Below are positions 7,413 through 15,496 of a stretch of 25,684 nucleotides of DNA, piece after piece. The translations under genes and the position numbers were made by a program. Source of the stretch: Deinococcus cellulosilyticus NBRC 106333 = KACC 11606 (GTDB lineage: Bacteria > Deinococcota > Deinococci > Deinococcales > Deinococcaceae); the NCBI RefSeq assembly GCF_007990775.1, contig NZ_BJXB01000047.1, positions 1 to 25,684 of the forward strand, read 5' to 3'. Position 1 is the stretch's first letter, and every line of letters begins with the position of its first letter. Below the pieces are notes generated by a model, which did no database searches, was not told where the DNA came from, and worked only from the letters and a program-made list of their open reading frames with translations.

Positions 7413-7847
7413 CTAGCGTTTGACCCGCACGTGCTCATGCACCAGCGGAGGAGAGGTGACTCCAAAAAAAGCCCGGTCAAATTGCATGGCGGCTTCCTGC
7501 AGGCCCTGCCAGGGTCCATCGAGCAGCCTGAACCACATCTGACCCATTTCGGTGAACCTCACCTGAATTCTGGCCTGGCGGGTGCCCGGGTGGGCATCCG
7601 GAACGGCATGGGCCATGTTCAGGTCGACAAGGTCCCCGGAACGGTAATTCGGGTTTTCCGTTTCAAAGTTGACGAGAATGGTTCCGTCTTGCAGCAACTG
7701 GTAGGCGGGAATGCCCGCCATGTGGAAGCAGTGCTGGATGGCGGCCTGCTTGAATTGTTCTTGCAGGCGGAAACACAGCCCGGGGAAATTCTGCAGGGTG
7801 ACGGTGAGCTGATCAAGGGGGTACAGGGTGTTCGTTCGTGAAATCAT
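7413..7847 (-). CDS. Hypothetical protein, 144 aa, paralogue of the protein at 5104-5544
   Basis: This is the second copy of the family described at 5104-5544. The conserved core DGT.LV.F..ENP.Y...DL.DL, then VRFTEMGQMWFRLLDGPW, is present along the same length, while the N-terminus differs. The protein is soluble with no signal peptide. The ATG has ribosome-binding site GAGGACACC. It is the first gene of an operon with the BTAD regulator, whereas its paralogue is operonic with a membrane protein. The pairing of one copy with a regulator suggests a sensing or effector role, but this is inference. Confidence 0.75.
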   Translation of the reverse strand: MISRTNTLYPLDQLTVTLQNFPGLCFRLQEQFKQAAIQHCFHMAGIPAYQLLQDGTILVNFETENPNYRSGDLVDLNMAHAVPDAHPGTRQARIQVRFTEMGQMWFRLLDGPWQGLQEAAMQFDRAFFGVTSPPLVHEHVRVKR

Positions 7848-7913
7848 GGTGTCCTCGGTTCAGAAGAAAGGGCACCCAGGGTGCCCAGAATTGTGGTGGC
7901 AGGTGGAGGGGCT

Positions 7914-8087
7914 TCAGCTTTTCAGGGGGGAACCGCTGTCCTTCTGGGATCTGGGTTTCAAGGCAGGACGGGACCTGGGGACCATGGGTGGGTCCTCAGG
8001 GGCGGGTCCGGCTGGGCGGTGCTGGGGTTCAGTCACCGGCTCCAGGGGAAGAACGGGAACCGTGGGTTCAGGTTTGGGGTGGGTCAT
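7914..8087 (-). CDS. Small proline-rich protein, 57 aa
   Basis: The ATG at 8087 follows a strong ribosome-binding site (GAGGAGGTCACC), which fixes the start within a longer open frame. The product is rich in Pro with repeated PEP/PLEP units near the N-terminus and Arg/Lys-rich toward the end (PRSRPALKPRSQK). This predicts an unstructured basic peptide. No family is recognised. The good ribosome-binding site is the main support for it being real; composition bias makes it otherwise hard to judge. Confidence 0.45.
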   Translation of the reverse strand: MTHPKPEPTVPVLPLEPVTEPQHRPAGPAPEDPPMVPRSRPALKPRSQKDSGSPLKS

Positions 8088-8523
8088 GGTGACCTCCTCG
8101 AATTTGAAAATGAAGCAGATGAACATGAAGGTTTTCATCCAGAACGGCCCATTGCATCGGCAGGCTTCATTCCTGCTGCAGGGGTGCATGAAGTCATGCA
8201 ACGCTGTTGGTCTGGTGGTTCAAATCCATCATAGGTCCTCCTCATGAGCAGGGCATCCGGGAATGATTTTGTCGCTGGAATTGCTTCAAAACACCAATCT
8301 CAACAAGTCATCTGTTCTTCCTGAAATCGGTCAACGTCTTCTTATTGTGGGTCGTGAATTTAAATTGAGAAGAATTGTTTCTCGGGATGCAAAATCATGA
8401 AGCTGGTTTTTGAGTTTGAACCTGAACTGAAAATAAAGTCCCGGTCCTGGCAATTGATGGAGAATGAGCTGCATCCGCTCAACAGGCTCACCTGAAAAAA
8501 GAAAATGCATGATACCCTGAAAC
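8088..8523. other. Intergenic stretch with a 7-2-7 palindrome
   Basis: I see no convincing gene here. The part around 8260-8440 is AT-richer than its surroundings. TGCATGA (8185-8191) and TCATGCA (8194-8200) form a perfect 7-2-7 palindrome about 100 nt upstream of the proline-rich gene start, which is operator-like. A second short palindrome (GCAGG/CCTGC) lies just to its left. Confidence 0.35.
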
Positions 8524-8733
8524 ATGAACAGGTTCGCGATGGACCGTGCAAAAAAGGAATTTCTGGAAGGAACCGGCTGCAGCAGTCCCGCACAGGTCAT
8601 CGAGTTTGGCCTGAAAACCATGCAGGACTGGCTGATGTGCCTGGACCGCTGCCGGGAAGAGGCCCATGCCCTCAGGCACCCACCAAAACCCCAGGGCAAA
8701 CCTGTGGGCCGTCCCAGAATGTCCAGAACGTGA
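8524..8733 (+). CDS. Small hypothetical protein, 69 aa, paralogue of 14202-14411
   Basis: The protein is recognisable only through its relative at 14202-14411. The two share RAK(K/R)EFL.GT..SSP.Q.I..GLKT...W..CLD.CR.EA.AL..PP.P along the whole length, and both end in a basic tail (GRPRMSRT versus SRPRNTRA). Identical lengths support the ATG at 8524. There is no Shine-Dalgarno sequence; TACCCT lies 5 nt before the ATG in a position similar to the -10 of the paralogue, so leaderless transcription is possible. It is mostly helical, with conserved Trp and Cys (W...CLD.CR). Confidence 0.6.
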   Translation: MNRFAMDRAKKEFLEGTGCSSPAQVIEFGLKTMQDWLMCLDRCREEAHALRHPPKPQGKPVGRPRMSRT

Positions 8734-8963
8734 CCCCACACCCTTCTGAAACCCAGGTCATGGTGTTGCTGGGGCATTCCGCTGGGAGATGCTGTCCTGA
8801 CCAGAACTCCCGAGGGTCGAGCTGGTGGCTCAGAGCCAGTTGTGCCCGCTGACAACACCCCAGGAACCCACTCCCAGTCTTCTGTTGTGATGCCAGTGTC
8901 CCACCACCTGTGGGGCCTTCACCACCCTCCGGGTGTCCTTGATGGGCTTGCCGATCAGAATGA

Positions 8964-9110
8964 ACAGCCGTTGTTGAGCCTCTACAACAAGTGATGTCGG
9001 GGTTAAGGTGTCGTAGCTGTCACCAGCGGATCACCACCACGCAGATTTATGCGCAGACCAGCCTGAGAGGCATGACGGAGATGTACATGCAGGCCTTACA
9101 GAAGTCCTGA
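8964..9110 (+). pseudogene. Tyrosine recombinase/integrase C-terminal remnant
   Basis: A 48-codon open stretch ending in TGA at 9108 translates to a sequence ending RITTTQIYAQTSLRGMTEMYMQALQKS. This matches the C-terminus of tyrosine recombinases, where H.(R/S)I.TT.IYAH.S surrounds the catalytic tyrosine and is followed by a helix. The preceding LQQVMSGLRCRSCHQ aligns with the usual LQE.LGH segment but is degraded, and an in-frame stop lies at 8961. Most of the integrase is absent, so this is a decayed fragment of a former mobile element. It lies in an otherwise gene-free stretch (8734-9229) in which I see nothing else. Confidence 0.55.
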
Positions 9111-9229
9111 GAAACGTGTTCTCAGACGCATCAAAAAAAACCTTTTGAAACAGAATGCGGTCAAATCGACTGAAAAGTGGCTCCCTTCAATGCCTTTGTC
9201 CAGATGCCAGCAGGTGAAACCACCTGGTT

Positions 9230-9793
9230 TCAGGGTTTCGACTCCACGATGCTGCGCAATTCCCACACCAGCGCTCCCAACTGGAAGTCCTGGTGGTACA
9301 CATGGGCCTGCACCACCTGAATTCCGGCCTCTTTCAACTTCTGGATGCGCTGGGTTTCCGGTTCGCCAAACGACACCAACACCACCGCCAGGTTGCACCT
9401 GTGAAAGTACAGGTCCACCATCACCCCCTGCAGTTCGCAAGGCCCCTCGGGTTGCTGGTCCTGGAAGGCTGCAGTGAGGATGTCCATGACCTGCCGTTCT
9501 GCAGGCAGGTACAACCACCCGGTTTGCCCCTGTCCGCTCATTTGACCGACCCCTTCCAGCAGCCTGTCCAGGTCTTCTTGCCGGATCGCAGGAAGGAGGC
9601 GGCTCTTGCGGCCATCGGCCATCTCAAATTGCAGGCGGGTGTGGGGAACAAAGTCCAGGCCTTTGGTGGCCAGCAGTTGCTTCCACACTTTCCCAGGGTG
9701 GGTGAAGCCCAGCTGGGAAAGCGCCTGGTACACCGACACATGCCCTTCTTTGACCTGCAGGGGAGCCATTCCCACAGTGTAAGGGAAGACCAC
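9230..9793 (-). CDS. Possible Bro-N-like plus nuclease-fold-like protein, 187 aa
   Basis: The N-terminal half (about 16-85) reads VYQALSQLGFTHPGKVWKQLLATKG, then a strand pair and RLLPAIRQEDLDRLLEGV. This resembles the Bro-N/antirepressor pattern in which a conserved LGY-x-(N/H)P element is followed by a beta hairpin and a final helix. The C-terminal half has PAERQVMDILTAAF, then VMVDLYFHRCNLAVVLVS and LKEAGIQVVQAH. That order (acidic helix, D in a strand, hydrophobic strand, G-x-x-V-V strand) resembles a PD-(D/E)XK fold, but the E-x-K position is V-L-V. If the resemblance is real, the enzyme is inactive or uses other residues. The start is uncertain (GTG at 9793 or ATG at 9769). It is the third gene of a unit with the XRE and 93-aa genes. 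Confidence 0.55.
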   Translation of the reverse strand: MVFPYTVGMAPLQVKEGHVSVYQALSQLGFTHPGKVWKQLLATKGLDFVPHTRLQFEMADGRKSRLLPAIRQEDLDRLLEGVGQMSGQGQTGWLYLPAERQVMDILTAAFQDQQPEGPCELQGVMVDLYFHRCNLAVVLVSFGEPETQRIQKLKEAGIQVVQAHVYHQDFQLGALVWELRSIVESKP

Positions 9794-9836
9794 CCTCGGT
9801 GCAGCCCCTGGAACCCCGGCATTTCAAAGCCCACCT

Positions 9837-10118
9837 TCACCCTCCCGTCTGGAGGGGGTGGTCCAGAAAGGTTCGGATGCGTTCCATCAGGAGGGTGCGC
9901 AGGGTGATGCGTTCCTGATGCAGGAGCTTGCCCAGCTGTTTTTCCAACTGGTGTTCCAGTTGGTCCATGCGGGACTGCTGGCCCAGGTACAGGGCGAGTT
10001 GCCGTTGTTCTTTGCTTTGTGGGAGCGCTCCAGCAGGCAGGGGTTCAATGGTGAACTGACTGGCCTGCTGTTCCAGAAAGGCCCGCCGGGTGGGGTCGAT
10101 GCTGCGTCCCCGGCCCAT
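9837..10118 (-). CDS. Small helical protein, 93 aa, coupled to XRE gene
   Basis: The ATG shares a base with the upstream stop (TGATG at 10116-10120), so it is translationally coupled to the XRE gene. The N-terminus is basic (MGRGRSIDPTRR), followed by a Gln-rich linker and a long amphipathic segment (QRQLALYLGQQSRMDQLEHQLEKQLGKLLHQERITLRTLLMERIRTFL, about 38-86). The heptad-like spacing suggests a coiled coil or dimer. No family is recognised. A basic head with a coiled-coil tail is compatible with nucleic-acid or partner binding. Confidence 0.6.
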   Translation of the reverse strand: MGRGRSIDPTRRAFLEQQASQFTIEPLPAGALPQSKEQRQLALYLGQQSRMDQLEHQLEKQLGKLLHQERITLRTLLMERIRTFLDHPLQTGG

Positions 10119-10420
10119 CAGCCGACCTCTGGGGAGCAGTCACGTTCAGGGCCAGTCTGGCTGGCGGCACTCCACTGTTGGTGTTCGTGCTGCAGGTCCA
10201 GCAAGAGTTTCATGCTGATCCCCCAGCAACGTTCGATCTTGAGGGCCAGGTCAGCGGTGAGGGGCCTCTGGCCTTCCATGATGTGCTGGAGGAGGTCTTC
10301 CGGGCATCCCAGCTGTCGGGTGAAGCCCTGGAGGGTTTGCTGTCTGCTGGTGAGTTCTAATGTCAAATATTGACCGATGGACACGGGGGGACCGTGCCTG
10401 GCGTCTGTTGGATTTTGCAT
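10118..10420 (-). CDS. HigA/VapI-like XRE-family DNA-binding protein, 100 aa
   Basis: The core pattern LTLELTSRQQTLQGFTRQLGCPEDLLQHIMEGQRPLTADLALKIERCWGISMKLLLDLQHEHQQW fits HigA-type antitoxins. It has a five-helix XRE domain with the ...GxRPLTxDxAxxIExxxGxSxxxxLxLQ signature, at about residues 17-83. I took the ATG at 10420 because the upstream in-frame GTG adds only 8 residues and has no better ribosome-binding site. Classical HigA is paired with a short HigB RNase; none is seen upstream. Instead two unrelated genes follow. It probably represses its own promoter, which should lie in the AT-richer stretch at about 10500-10600. Confidence 0.72.
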   Translation of the reverse strand: MQNPTDARHGPPVSIGQYLTLELTSRQQTLQGFTRQLGCPEDLLQHIMEGQRPLTADLALKIERCWGISMKLLLDLQHEHQQWSAASQTGPERDCSPEVG

Positions 10421-11095
10421 TTCAAGCCTGTGCTTTCCTGTCACGGGGCTGCTGGGTCCCAGAGACCAATGGGTCAGAGGGATGGAAGCATGCCTTAAAA
10501 GAGCAGTGAAAGAACCGGAGTGATGTTCAATTCAGTTGTAAGGTAAGACACCTGTTTTCATTGTACACCCTGCCTGTGATGGGCAGGTGAAACGGTCAGG
10601 GGGAGTGGGGTTGAGTTCCATGGTGTCGAAGTGACCTCGTCCCAGAGGGCAATAAAAGCCTACTTTATCCCGGGTGCCACGGACGACACTTTAACCCCTG
10701 GTAAGCGTTTGAGGAACCCACATGCTGGTCCCAAGATGCTTCGGTAGGGGAGCGACGTTCTGTGGGATATACAGGAATCAATAGGAGGAGTGTGATGCCC
10801 AGAATTCAAACCGGAACCTTGAAGATGATCAGGTCTTTTTGGATCCCAGGCCCTCAATCGGAAGGACAGCCACACCATGGAAGAGGTGATTTGTTGGGTC
10901 CCTGACCCTGAACTGGTTGGAGTCATCATGGCCGCAGAAGGAGAGCTCACAACAGACAAATCTCACGGAAATTGATCCCTGATCAACCCCTGATCTGCCC
11001 TGACTCAGAGGACAGCCATCCACCGCATTGATTCATTGCCTGCAAAGATGACGGTTTGCCTCCGCAGGCTTCAGGTGCAGGTGAGACCATGGGAC
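10421..11095. other. Long intergenic stretch with phased repeats
   Basis: No convincing gene is seen. GTAAG occurs twice in tandem near 10540 with flanking AT-rich DNA, a candidate promoter/operator for the minus-strand XRE unit. A 36-codon frame (10795-10905) has a good ribosome-binding site (AGGAGG) but no other support. Near 10973-11004 the pentamer TGATC or TGACT follows a CC at a 10-11 bp pitch (CCTGATC at 10978 and 10989, CCTGACT at 10999), possibly a regulator site for the plus-strand gene that follows. Confidence 0.35.
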
Positions 11096-11392
11096 ATGCA
11101 TGACTTCAAAGTTGCCTTCTGGAAAGACCACCTCACTGAACACCTGAAGGGTGTCGCTGAACACCTGGAAAGCAACGGATATTTCTTTGTGTGGAGGGAC
11201 GCCACGGAGGCTGTGGTTCATCCTCTCCGGCTGGTTCACCCCGGAACCCGTCCTGGGGAAGCCGTGGCCTGCGAAGTGTGGCATGAGGACCGTTGCATTC
11301 TAAGGTTCTCCCGCTTCGCTTTTGATGATGGTGTGGGTGCGTTGATCAACCAGATGGTGGTCGACGTCCAAAAAACAGTACAGCAGGCCTGA
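11096..11392 (+). CDS. Hypothetical protein, 98 aa
   Basis: The protein is soluble and unrecognised. It has a helical start (HDFKVAFWKDHLTEHLKGVAEHLESNG), a central strand with an acidic turn (YFFVWRDATEAVVHPLRL), then EAVACEVWHEDRCILRFSRFAFDD and a closing helix (VGALINQMVVDVQKTVQQ). This alternation suggests a small alpha/beta fold. The start is uncertain. AGGTGA precedes the ATG at 11096 at a rather long distance, while an in-frame ATG at 11048 has no ribosome-binding site but would add 16 residues. The stop at 11390 is followed by 50 nt before the convergent gene. Confidence 0.6.
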   Translation: MHDFKVAFWKDHLTEHLKGVAEHLESNGYFFVWRDATEAVVHPLRLVHPGTRPGEAVACEVWHEDRCILRFSRFAFDDGVGALINQMVVDVQKTVQQA

Positions 11393-11440
11393 GGAGGACG
11401 GACCTTCGGGTTGAAGGGAAGCCTGAAAACCCGTTGCACC

Positions 11441-11680
11441 TCAGGGCTGGGTGCGGTGCTCTCGGGCTTCCCGTAGCGCTTCAAGAATCACCTGCTCGGT
11501 GTCCTGCGGTCCCAACAGCGGAACGGCCAGCGCTTCAATGTCCGTCAATTTGGTGCGAATGTCATGGTCAGCGAGGCCCACCTGCATCTGGCGGTGGCGG
11601 GCATACTGGTCTTTGAACCGCAAACGGACAATTTCGGTGAGCAGTCGGCGCAAGGTGGAAAGCAACAGATCGTTGTTCAT
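11441..11680 (-). CDS. Small hypothetical helical protein, 79 aa
   Basis: The ATG at 11680 has GAAGGT 5 nt before it and is preferred to the start of the longer open frame, whose extra residues look non-coding. The product is almost entirely helical and charged (LLLSTLRRLLTEIVRLRFKDQYARHRQMQ, then DIRTKLTDIEALAVPLLGPQDTEQVILEALREAREHR). It has no membrane segment or known motif. It lies 159 nt downstream of the double winged-helix gene on the same strand, so it may belong to that transcript. Confidence 0.5.
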   Translation of the reverse strand: MNNDLLLSTLRRLLTEIVRLRFKDQYARHRQMQVGLADHDIRTKLTDIEALAVPLLGPQDTEQVILEALREAREHRTQP

Positions 11681-11839
11681 GAGACCTTCAGAAGTGATTT
11701 GTGAAAGCCTGGGAAAAACCCAGCGTTCTGGGATTGATTTTGTATCTGTGCAGACACCTGGGTGCACTGCAACACGAGGAACATACTGCTGCAGTGCCTG
11801 CCACAGGAGCATCAGGACCCACCCCAACTGTCCCCTATG

Positions 11840-12316
11840 TCATCTGACAGAGAGGGCAGTTTGTTGGCTTGCGGTGCCCTGCAAGGTGGAGGCTCTGGGA
11901 GCCAGGGCGTAAATGCACATGCGGCCCACGAATCGTCCATGCAACCATCCTCGCTGGCGCATGGCTTCCAGGGTGGCTTCAACCTCTTGTCGTTTCAGGT
12001 TTAGCTGACGGGACACCAGGAAAGCAGTTTCACTCTTTCCTCCCTGAAACCAGCGCTTGAGCCCTTCAAACCAGTCTTCCCGAACCAGTTGCACATCGAA
12101 GGTGAACCTGCGTTTGCTGTACCTGATGCTGCCACGCGTGTCGGACTGAACGAGTCCTTCGGTGATCAGGTCATCCATCACCAGATGCACATTGATGGCC
12201 GTACAGCCCAGAGCATGGCGAATCTCGACTCCTCCCACAGATTCGTTTTCGTCCAGCAGGGCAAGCACGAGGTTTCGGTGGGTTTCGGTGGTGTTCCAGG
12301 GTGCAGTCAGGTGCAT
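11840..12316 (-). CDS. Double winged-helix DNA-binding protein, 158 aa
   Basis: The ATG at 12316 follows AGAGGATTCC, a good ribosome-binding site; a longer frame upstream is less plausible. The protein shows two winged-helix units. The first (about 10-60) has RNLVLALLDENESVGGVEIRHALGCTAINVHLVMDDLITEGLVQSDTRGSIRYS; the second (about 90-145) has SETAFLVSRQLNLKRQEVEATLEAMRQRGWLHGR. Both have the helix-turn-helix rhythm and a closing wing, like replication-initiator, PadR or MarR-type folds. It could be a transcriptional regulator or a plasmid replication/partition protein; I cannot decide. It is divergent from the cold-shock gene across a 327-nt intergenic region. Confidence 0.65.
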   Translation of the reverse strand: MHLTAPWNTTETHRNLVLALLDENESVGGVEIRHALGCTAINVHLVMDDLITEGLVQSDTRGSIRYSKRRFTFDVQLVREDWFEGLKRWFQGGKSETAFLVSRQLNLKRQEVEATLEAMRQRGWLHGRFVGRMCIYALAPRASTLQGTASQQTALSVR

Positions 12317-12643
12317 GGAATCCTCTGTTGGTGGGTTCCGGTTGTGCTGGACCGGGAGGCGAGATGACCTGCAAAGGCCATCTGGAGGATTCGAAAAGTT
12401 GTGAGCATGCATCAGAAAGTTCAGCAGTTTTGCCTTCAATCATCTGCAGAAATCTGAAATCTCATGATAACAAACGCACATGAGAAGCAGGATTTTAAAA
12501 TGATCTTGTATCTCAAAAATCTCTGTTTGCTATTATTATTTTATTGTGTTAAACTACATTCCTTCCAAGGACGCCAAAATCAACACGGCACAGGTTTTTG
12601 AGTGCGGTGTTTTTTGTTTTTGAGAGGGAAAAGAGAGTACATC
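12317..12643. other. Divergent intergenic region and cold-shock 5' leader
   Basis: This stretch holds the promoter and leader of the cold-shock gene and the upstream region of the winged-helix gene. From about 12440 it is much AT-richer than its neighbours. About 80 nt of predicted leader contain T-rich runs (near 12595-12632), which fits the long leaders that make cold-shock mRNAs thermosensitive. No separate gene is evident. Confidence 0.5.
12527..12555 (+). promoter_or_regulatory. Predicted promoter of cold-shock gene
   Basis: TTGCTA (12527-12532) and TAAACT (12550-12555) are separated by exactly 17 nt within an AT-rich stretch. Each matches four of six positions of the sigma-70 consensus. 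This would give a leader of about 80 nt before the ATG at 12644. Confidence 0.45.
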
Positions 12644-12904
12644 ATGGCTTCAGGCACCGTCAAATGGTTCAACGCAGAAAAAGGATTCGGCTTCATTTCA
12701 CACCAGGGCAACCCCGATTTGTTCGCCCACTTCAGTGCCATCAAGAGCACCGGATTCAAAAAACTCAACGAAGGCGATGAAGTCGACTTCGACGTCCAGC
12801 AGGGCCAGAACGGCAAAGGCCCCCAGGCCACCAACATTGTGGTGACCAAAGCAGCACCCGAAGGCTCCTACAACAGTCGTCCCCAGCGCTCAAACAGCTG
12901 GTAA
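12644..12904 (+). CDS. Cold-shock domain protein (CspA family)
   Basis: The 86-aa protein is a single cold-shock domain: GTVKWFNAEKGFGFIS with RNP1 (KGFGFI, residues 13-18), DLFAHFSAI as RNP2 (about 24-31), then GDEVDFDVQQGQNGKGPQATNI. It binds single-stranded RNA/DNA and acts as an RNA chaperone in the cytoplasm. Compared with the usual 66-70 aa it carries a short polar C-terminal extension (APEGSYNSRPQRSNSW). The ATG at 12644 is the conserved start; the frame extends upstream but without similarity. It is monocistronic, with a promoter at 12527 and a terminator at 12923. The next gene is a fatty-acid desaturase, giving two cold-associated functions side by side. Confidence 0.95.
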   Translation: MASGTVKWFNAEKGFGFISHQGNPDLFAHFSAIKSTGFKKLNEGDEVDFDVQQGQNGKGPQATNIVVTKAAPEGSYNSRPQRSNSW

Positions 12905-12922
12905 GGCAACCACTAAACTGGA

Positions 12923-12951
12923 AGTGGACCGGTTGCCCGGTCCACTTTTTC
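12923..12951 (+). terminator. Rho-independent terminator of cold-shock gene
   Basis: AGTGGACCGG (12923-12932) and CCGGTCCACT (12937-12946) form a perfect 10-bp stem with a 4-nt loop, followed immediately by TTTT. It ends the cold-shock transcript 18 nt after the stop. Confidence 0.92.
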
Positions 12952-13065
12952 CTTTGGTCTTCTGGAATGTCCAGGACACAAAATGAGGGTCCATGGTGCA
13001 GTCGAATCTGCACTTGAACGGCCCAGGACTTTGTGACACAATCTCTAAAATCTTCAGGAGAAATA

Positions 13066-14151
<1,086 letters not shown>

Positions 14152-14160
14152 AAACATCAA

Positions 14161-14190
14161 AAAGGCAGAACTTTTCAGTTCTGCCTTTTC
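14161..14190. terminator. Bidirectional rho-independent terminator
   Basis: AAAGGCAGAACT (14161-14172) and AGTTCTGCCTTT (14177-14188) pair perfectly around a 4-nt loop. T-runs lie on both sides, so it serves the desaturase (plus) and the convergent 69-aa gene (minus). Confidence 0.9.
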
Positions 14191-14201
14191 AATTTGGAGG
14201 T

Positions 14202-14411
14202 TCAGGCGCGGGTGTTTCTGGGCCTGCTTGAGGTTTTCTTGAGGGGCTGGGGTGGGTTTTTGAGGGCTGCGGCTTCATCGCGGCAGTGGTCCAGGCAGAG
14301 GGACCATTCTTCAACGGTTTTCAGTCCTGAACTGATGGCCTGGTCGGGGCTGCTGAATGCTGTTCCGGTCAAGAATTCTCGTTTGGCACGCGCTAGAACA
14401 GATTCACTCAT
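14202..14411 (-). CDS. Small hypothetical protein, 69 aa, paralogue of 8524-8733
   Basis: This is the second member of the family described at 8524-8733, with the shared core RAKREFL.GT..SSP.Q.I..GLKT...W..CLD.CR.EA.AL and a Pro/Lys/Arg-rich tail. There is no Shine-Dalgarno sequence. TACAAT lies exactly 6 nt before the ATG, which predicts a leaderless mRNA starting at or next to the initiation codon. The gene is bounded downstream by the shared bidirectional terminator. A TGTTCCT-GA-AGGAACA palindrome lies about 40 nt upstream of the start. The function is unknown; strong conservation of W...CLD.CR between copies argues for selection. Confidence 0.7.
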   Translation of the reverse strand: MSESVLARAKREFLTGTAFSSPDQAISSGLKTVEEWSLCLDHCRDEAAALKNPPQPLKKTSSRPRNTRA

Positions 14412-14465
14412 GACTTTATTGTACCATGTTCAAGCTTCTGCCGGATGAGTGTTCCTGAAGGAACA
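14412..14465 (-). promoter_or_regulatory. Leaderless promoter and 7-2-7 palindrome upstream of the 69-aa gene
   Basis: On the minus strand TACAAT is followed by AAAGTC and the ATG. Further upstream, TGTTCCT (14450-14456) and AGGAACA (14459-14465) form a perfect palindrome with a 2-nt centre, suited to a dimeric repressor or activator. A matching -35 is not obvious. Confidence 0.5.
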
Positions 14466-14557
14466 ACAACTAAAATCCGTGTGCAACACAAGAAAATCAG
14501 CGAAACAGGTCTGGCCTGTTGCAAAAGAAGCCACAACTGCAGTGAAAACACAACAGC

Positions 14558-14917
14558 TCACACGCTGACCGGCAAACAGGCCGCTGACAGCACCTGCTGA
14601 AGACGGGACAGGTTCTTGTTGGGCACCAGCAAAACAAAGCCCTGCACCACATTCCCGGAGAGTTGCAGCATGAAGAGTTGGTGGGACTGCTTTTCAGCAG
14701 CGGTCTGCATGATGCAGTCCACCAGGTCTTCCTCATCCTGAGGCTCATGCCCTTCAGTGATGCACCGAAAGACCTCCCGGGCGACCCTCAGGAGTTCAGG
14801 ACGGGAAAAGCTTTGAAAGCGGGGACCGAACGGCTGGTGGAGGTCAGCGAATTTGCAGCACTTCAAGGCGACTTCTGGGGGAACGCTGTAGACGTGGTGG
14901 GTGGGCATGGGATGCAT
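14558..14917 (-). CDS. Hypothetical protein, 119 aa
   Basis: The ATG at 14917 follows GGAGCACC, a fair ribosome-binding site. The product is soluble. Its N-terminus contains HVYSVPPEVALKCCKFADLHQPFGP; then comes a helix (RPELLRVAREVFRCITEG), an acidic stretch (DEEDLVDCIMQ) and beta segments (HQLFMLQLSGNVVQGFVLLVPNKN). Three of its five cysteines lie in the first 52 residues. No family is recognised. No close neighbour on the same strand suggests an operon. Confidence 0.55.
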   Translation of the reverse strand: MHPMPTHHVYSVPPEVALKCCKFADLHQPFGPRFQSFSRPELLRVAREVFRCITEGHEPQDEEDLVDCIMQTAAEKQSHQLFMLQLSGNVVQGFVLLVPNKNLSRLQQVLSAACLPVSV

Positions 14918-15496
14918 GGTGCTCCAATTCCGGCACTGTCTCCAGGACCTGACCTCAGTATGACGGATGGGGTGTCACATCATGCACCAGAAGTTTGTGA
15001 AATGACCTTCACATGAAGCCCTGCTCAAGGTTCAGGGTCCAGTTTGTGGATCAGATGCCCAGAAGGGACAACCTGGGGCTGCTGGTGGCCCATCAACGAT
15101 CCGTTTGAGGAGCACCTGATGCTCTGTTACTTTTTGAGGAAAACCCGTCCAGTGGGACATGCGAGCATCGGAGGCAAAATGGAAGCCCCCAGAAGAACCC
15201 AATAAAGTGGAGCAACCGTAGAAAAAGGGATGTGCACCACCCTTCTCTGAACGATGGTCCCGCACTCCGGGTGATGGGTGAGGAGACACCTGAAAGACCA
15301 ACGATGAAAGCCAAAAAGGACTTCTGTTCTGGCCTCCGCCCCCTTGAGGTTGCCCCCTGCCCTGAGGCACATCATCAAGGTGGCACTGGGATCAGCCTGT
15401 CCGCTGGATTGTCCTGCAGGGACCACTGGAGGTTTGCAGTGACGCCGCTACTGGGCCAGGGTGTTCAACCTGCCACCAGCCTTTTAACCTTGTGGC
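14918..15496. other. Intergenic region left of the transposase
   Basis: About 580 nt without a convincing gene on either strand. It should contain the left terminal repeat if the transposon ends here, and a GGGGTGTCACATC stretch near 14970 has the G-rich start typical of Tn3 ends. I found no matching complement to the right of the transposase, so it is not called. Confidence 0.35.

Noticed and set aside
7385..7519. Upstream extension of the BTAD regulator
   Set aside because: It would overlap the coding sequence that ends at 7413 and has no similarity; the GTG at 7384 has a strong ribosome-binding site.
8331..8858. Minus-strand frame of 175 codons overlapping the 69-aa gene
   Set aside because: No ribosome-binding site and no family; it overlaps a gene supported by a paralogue.
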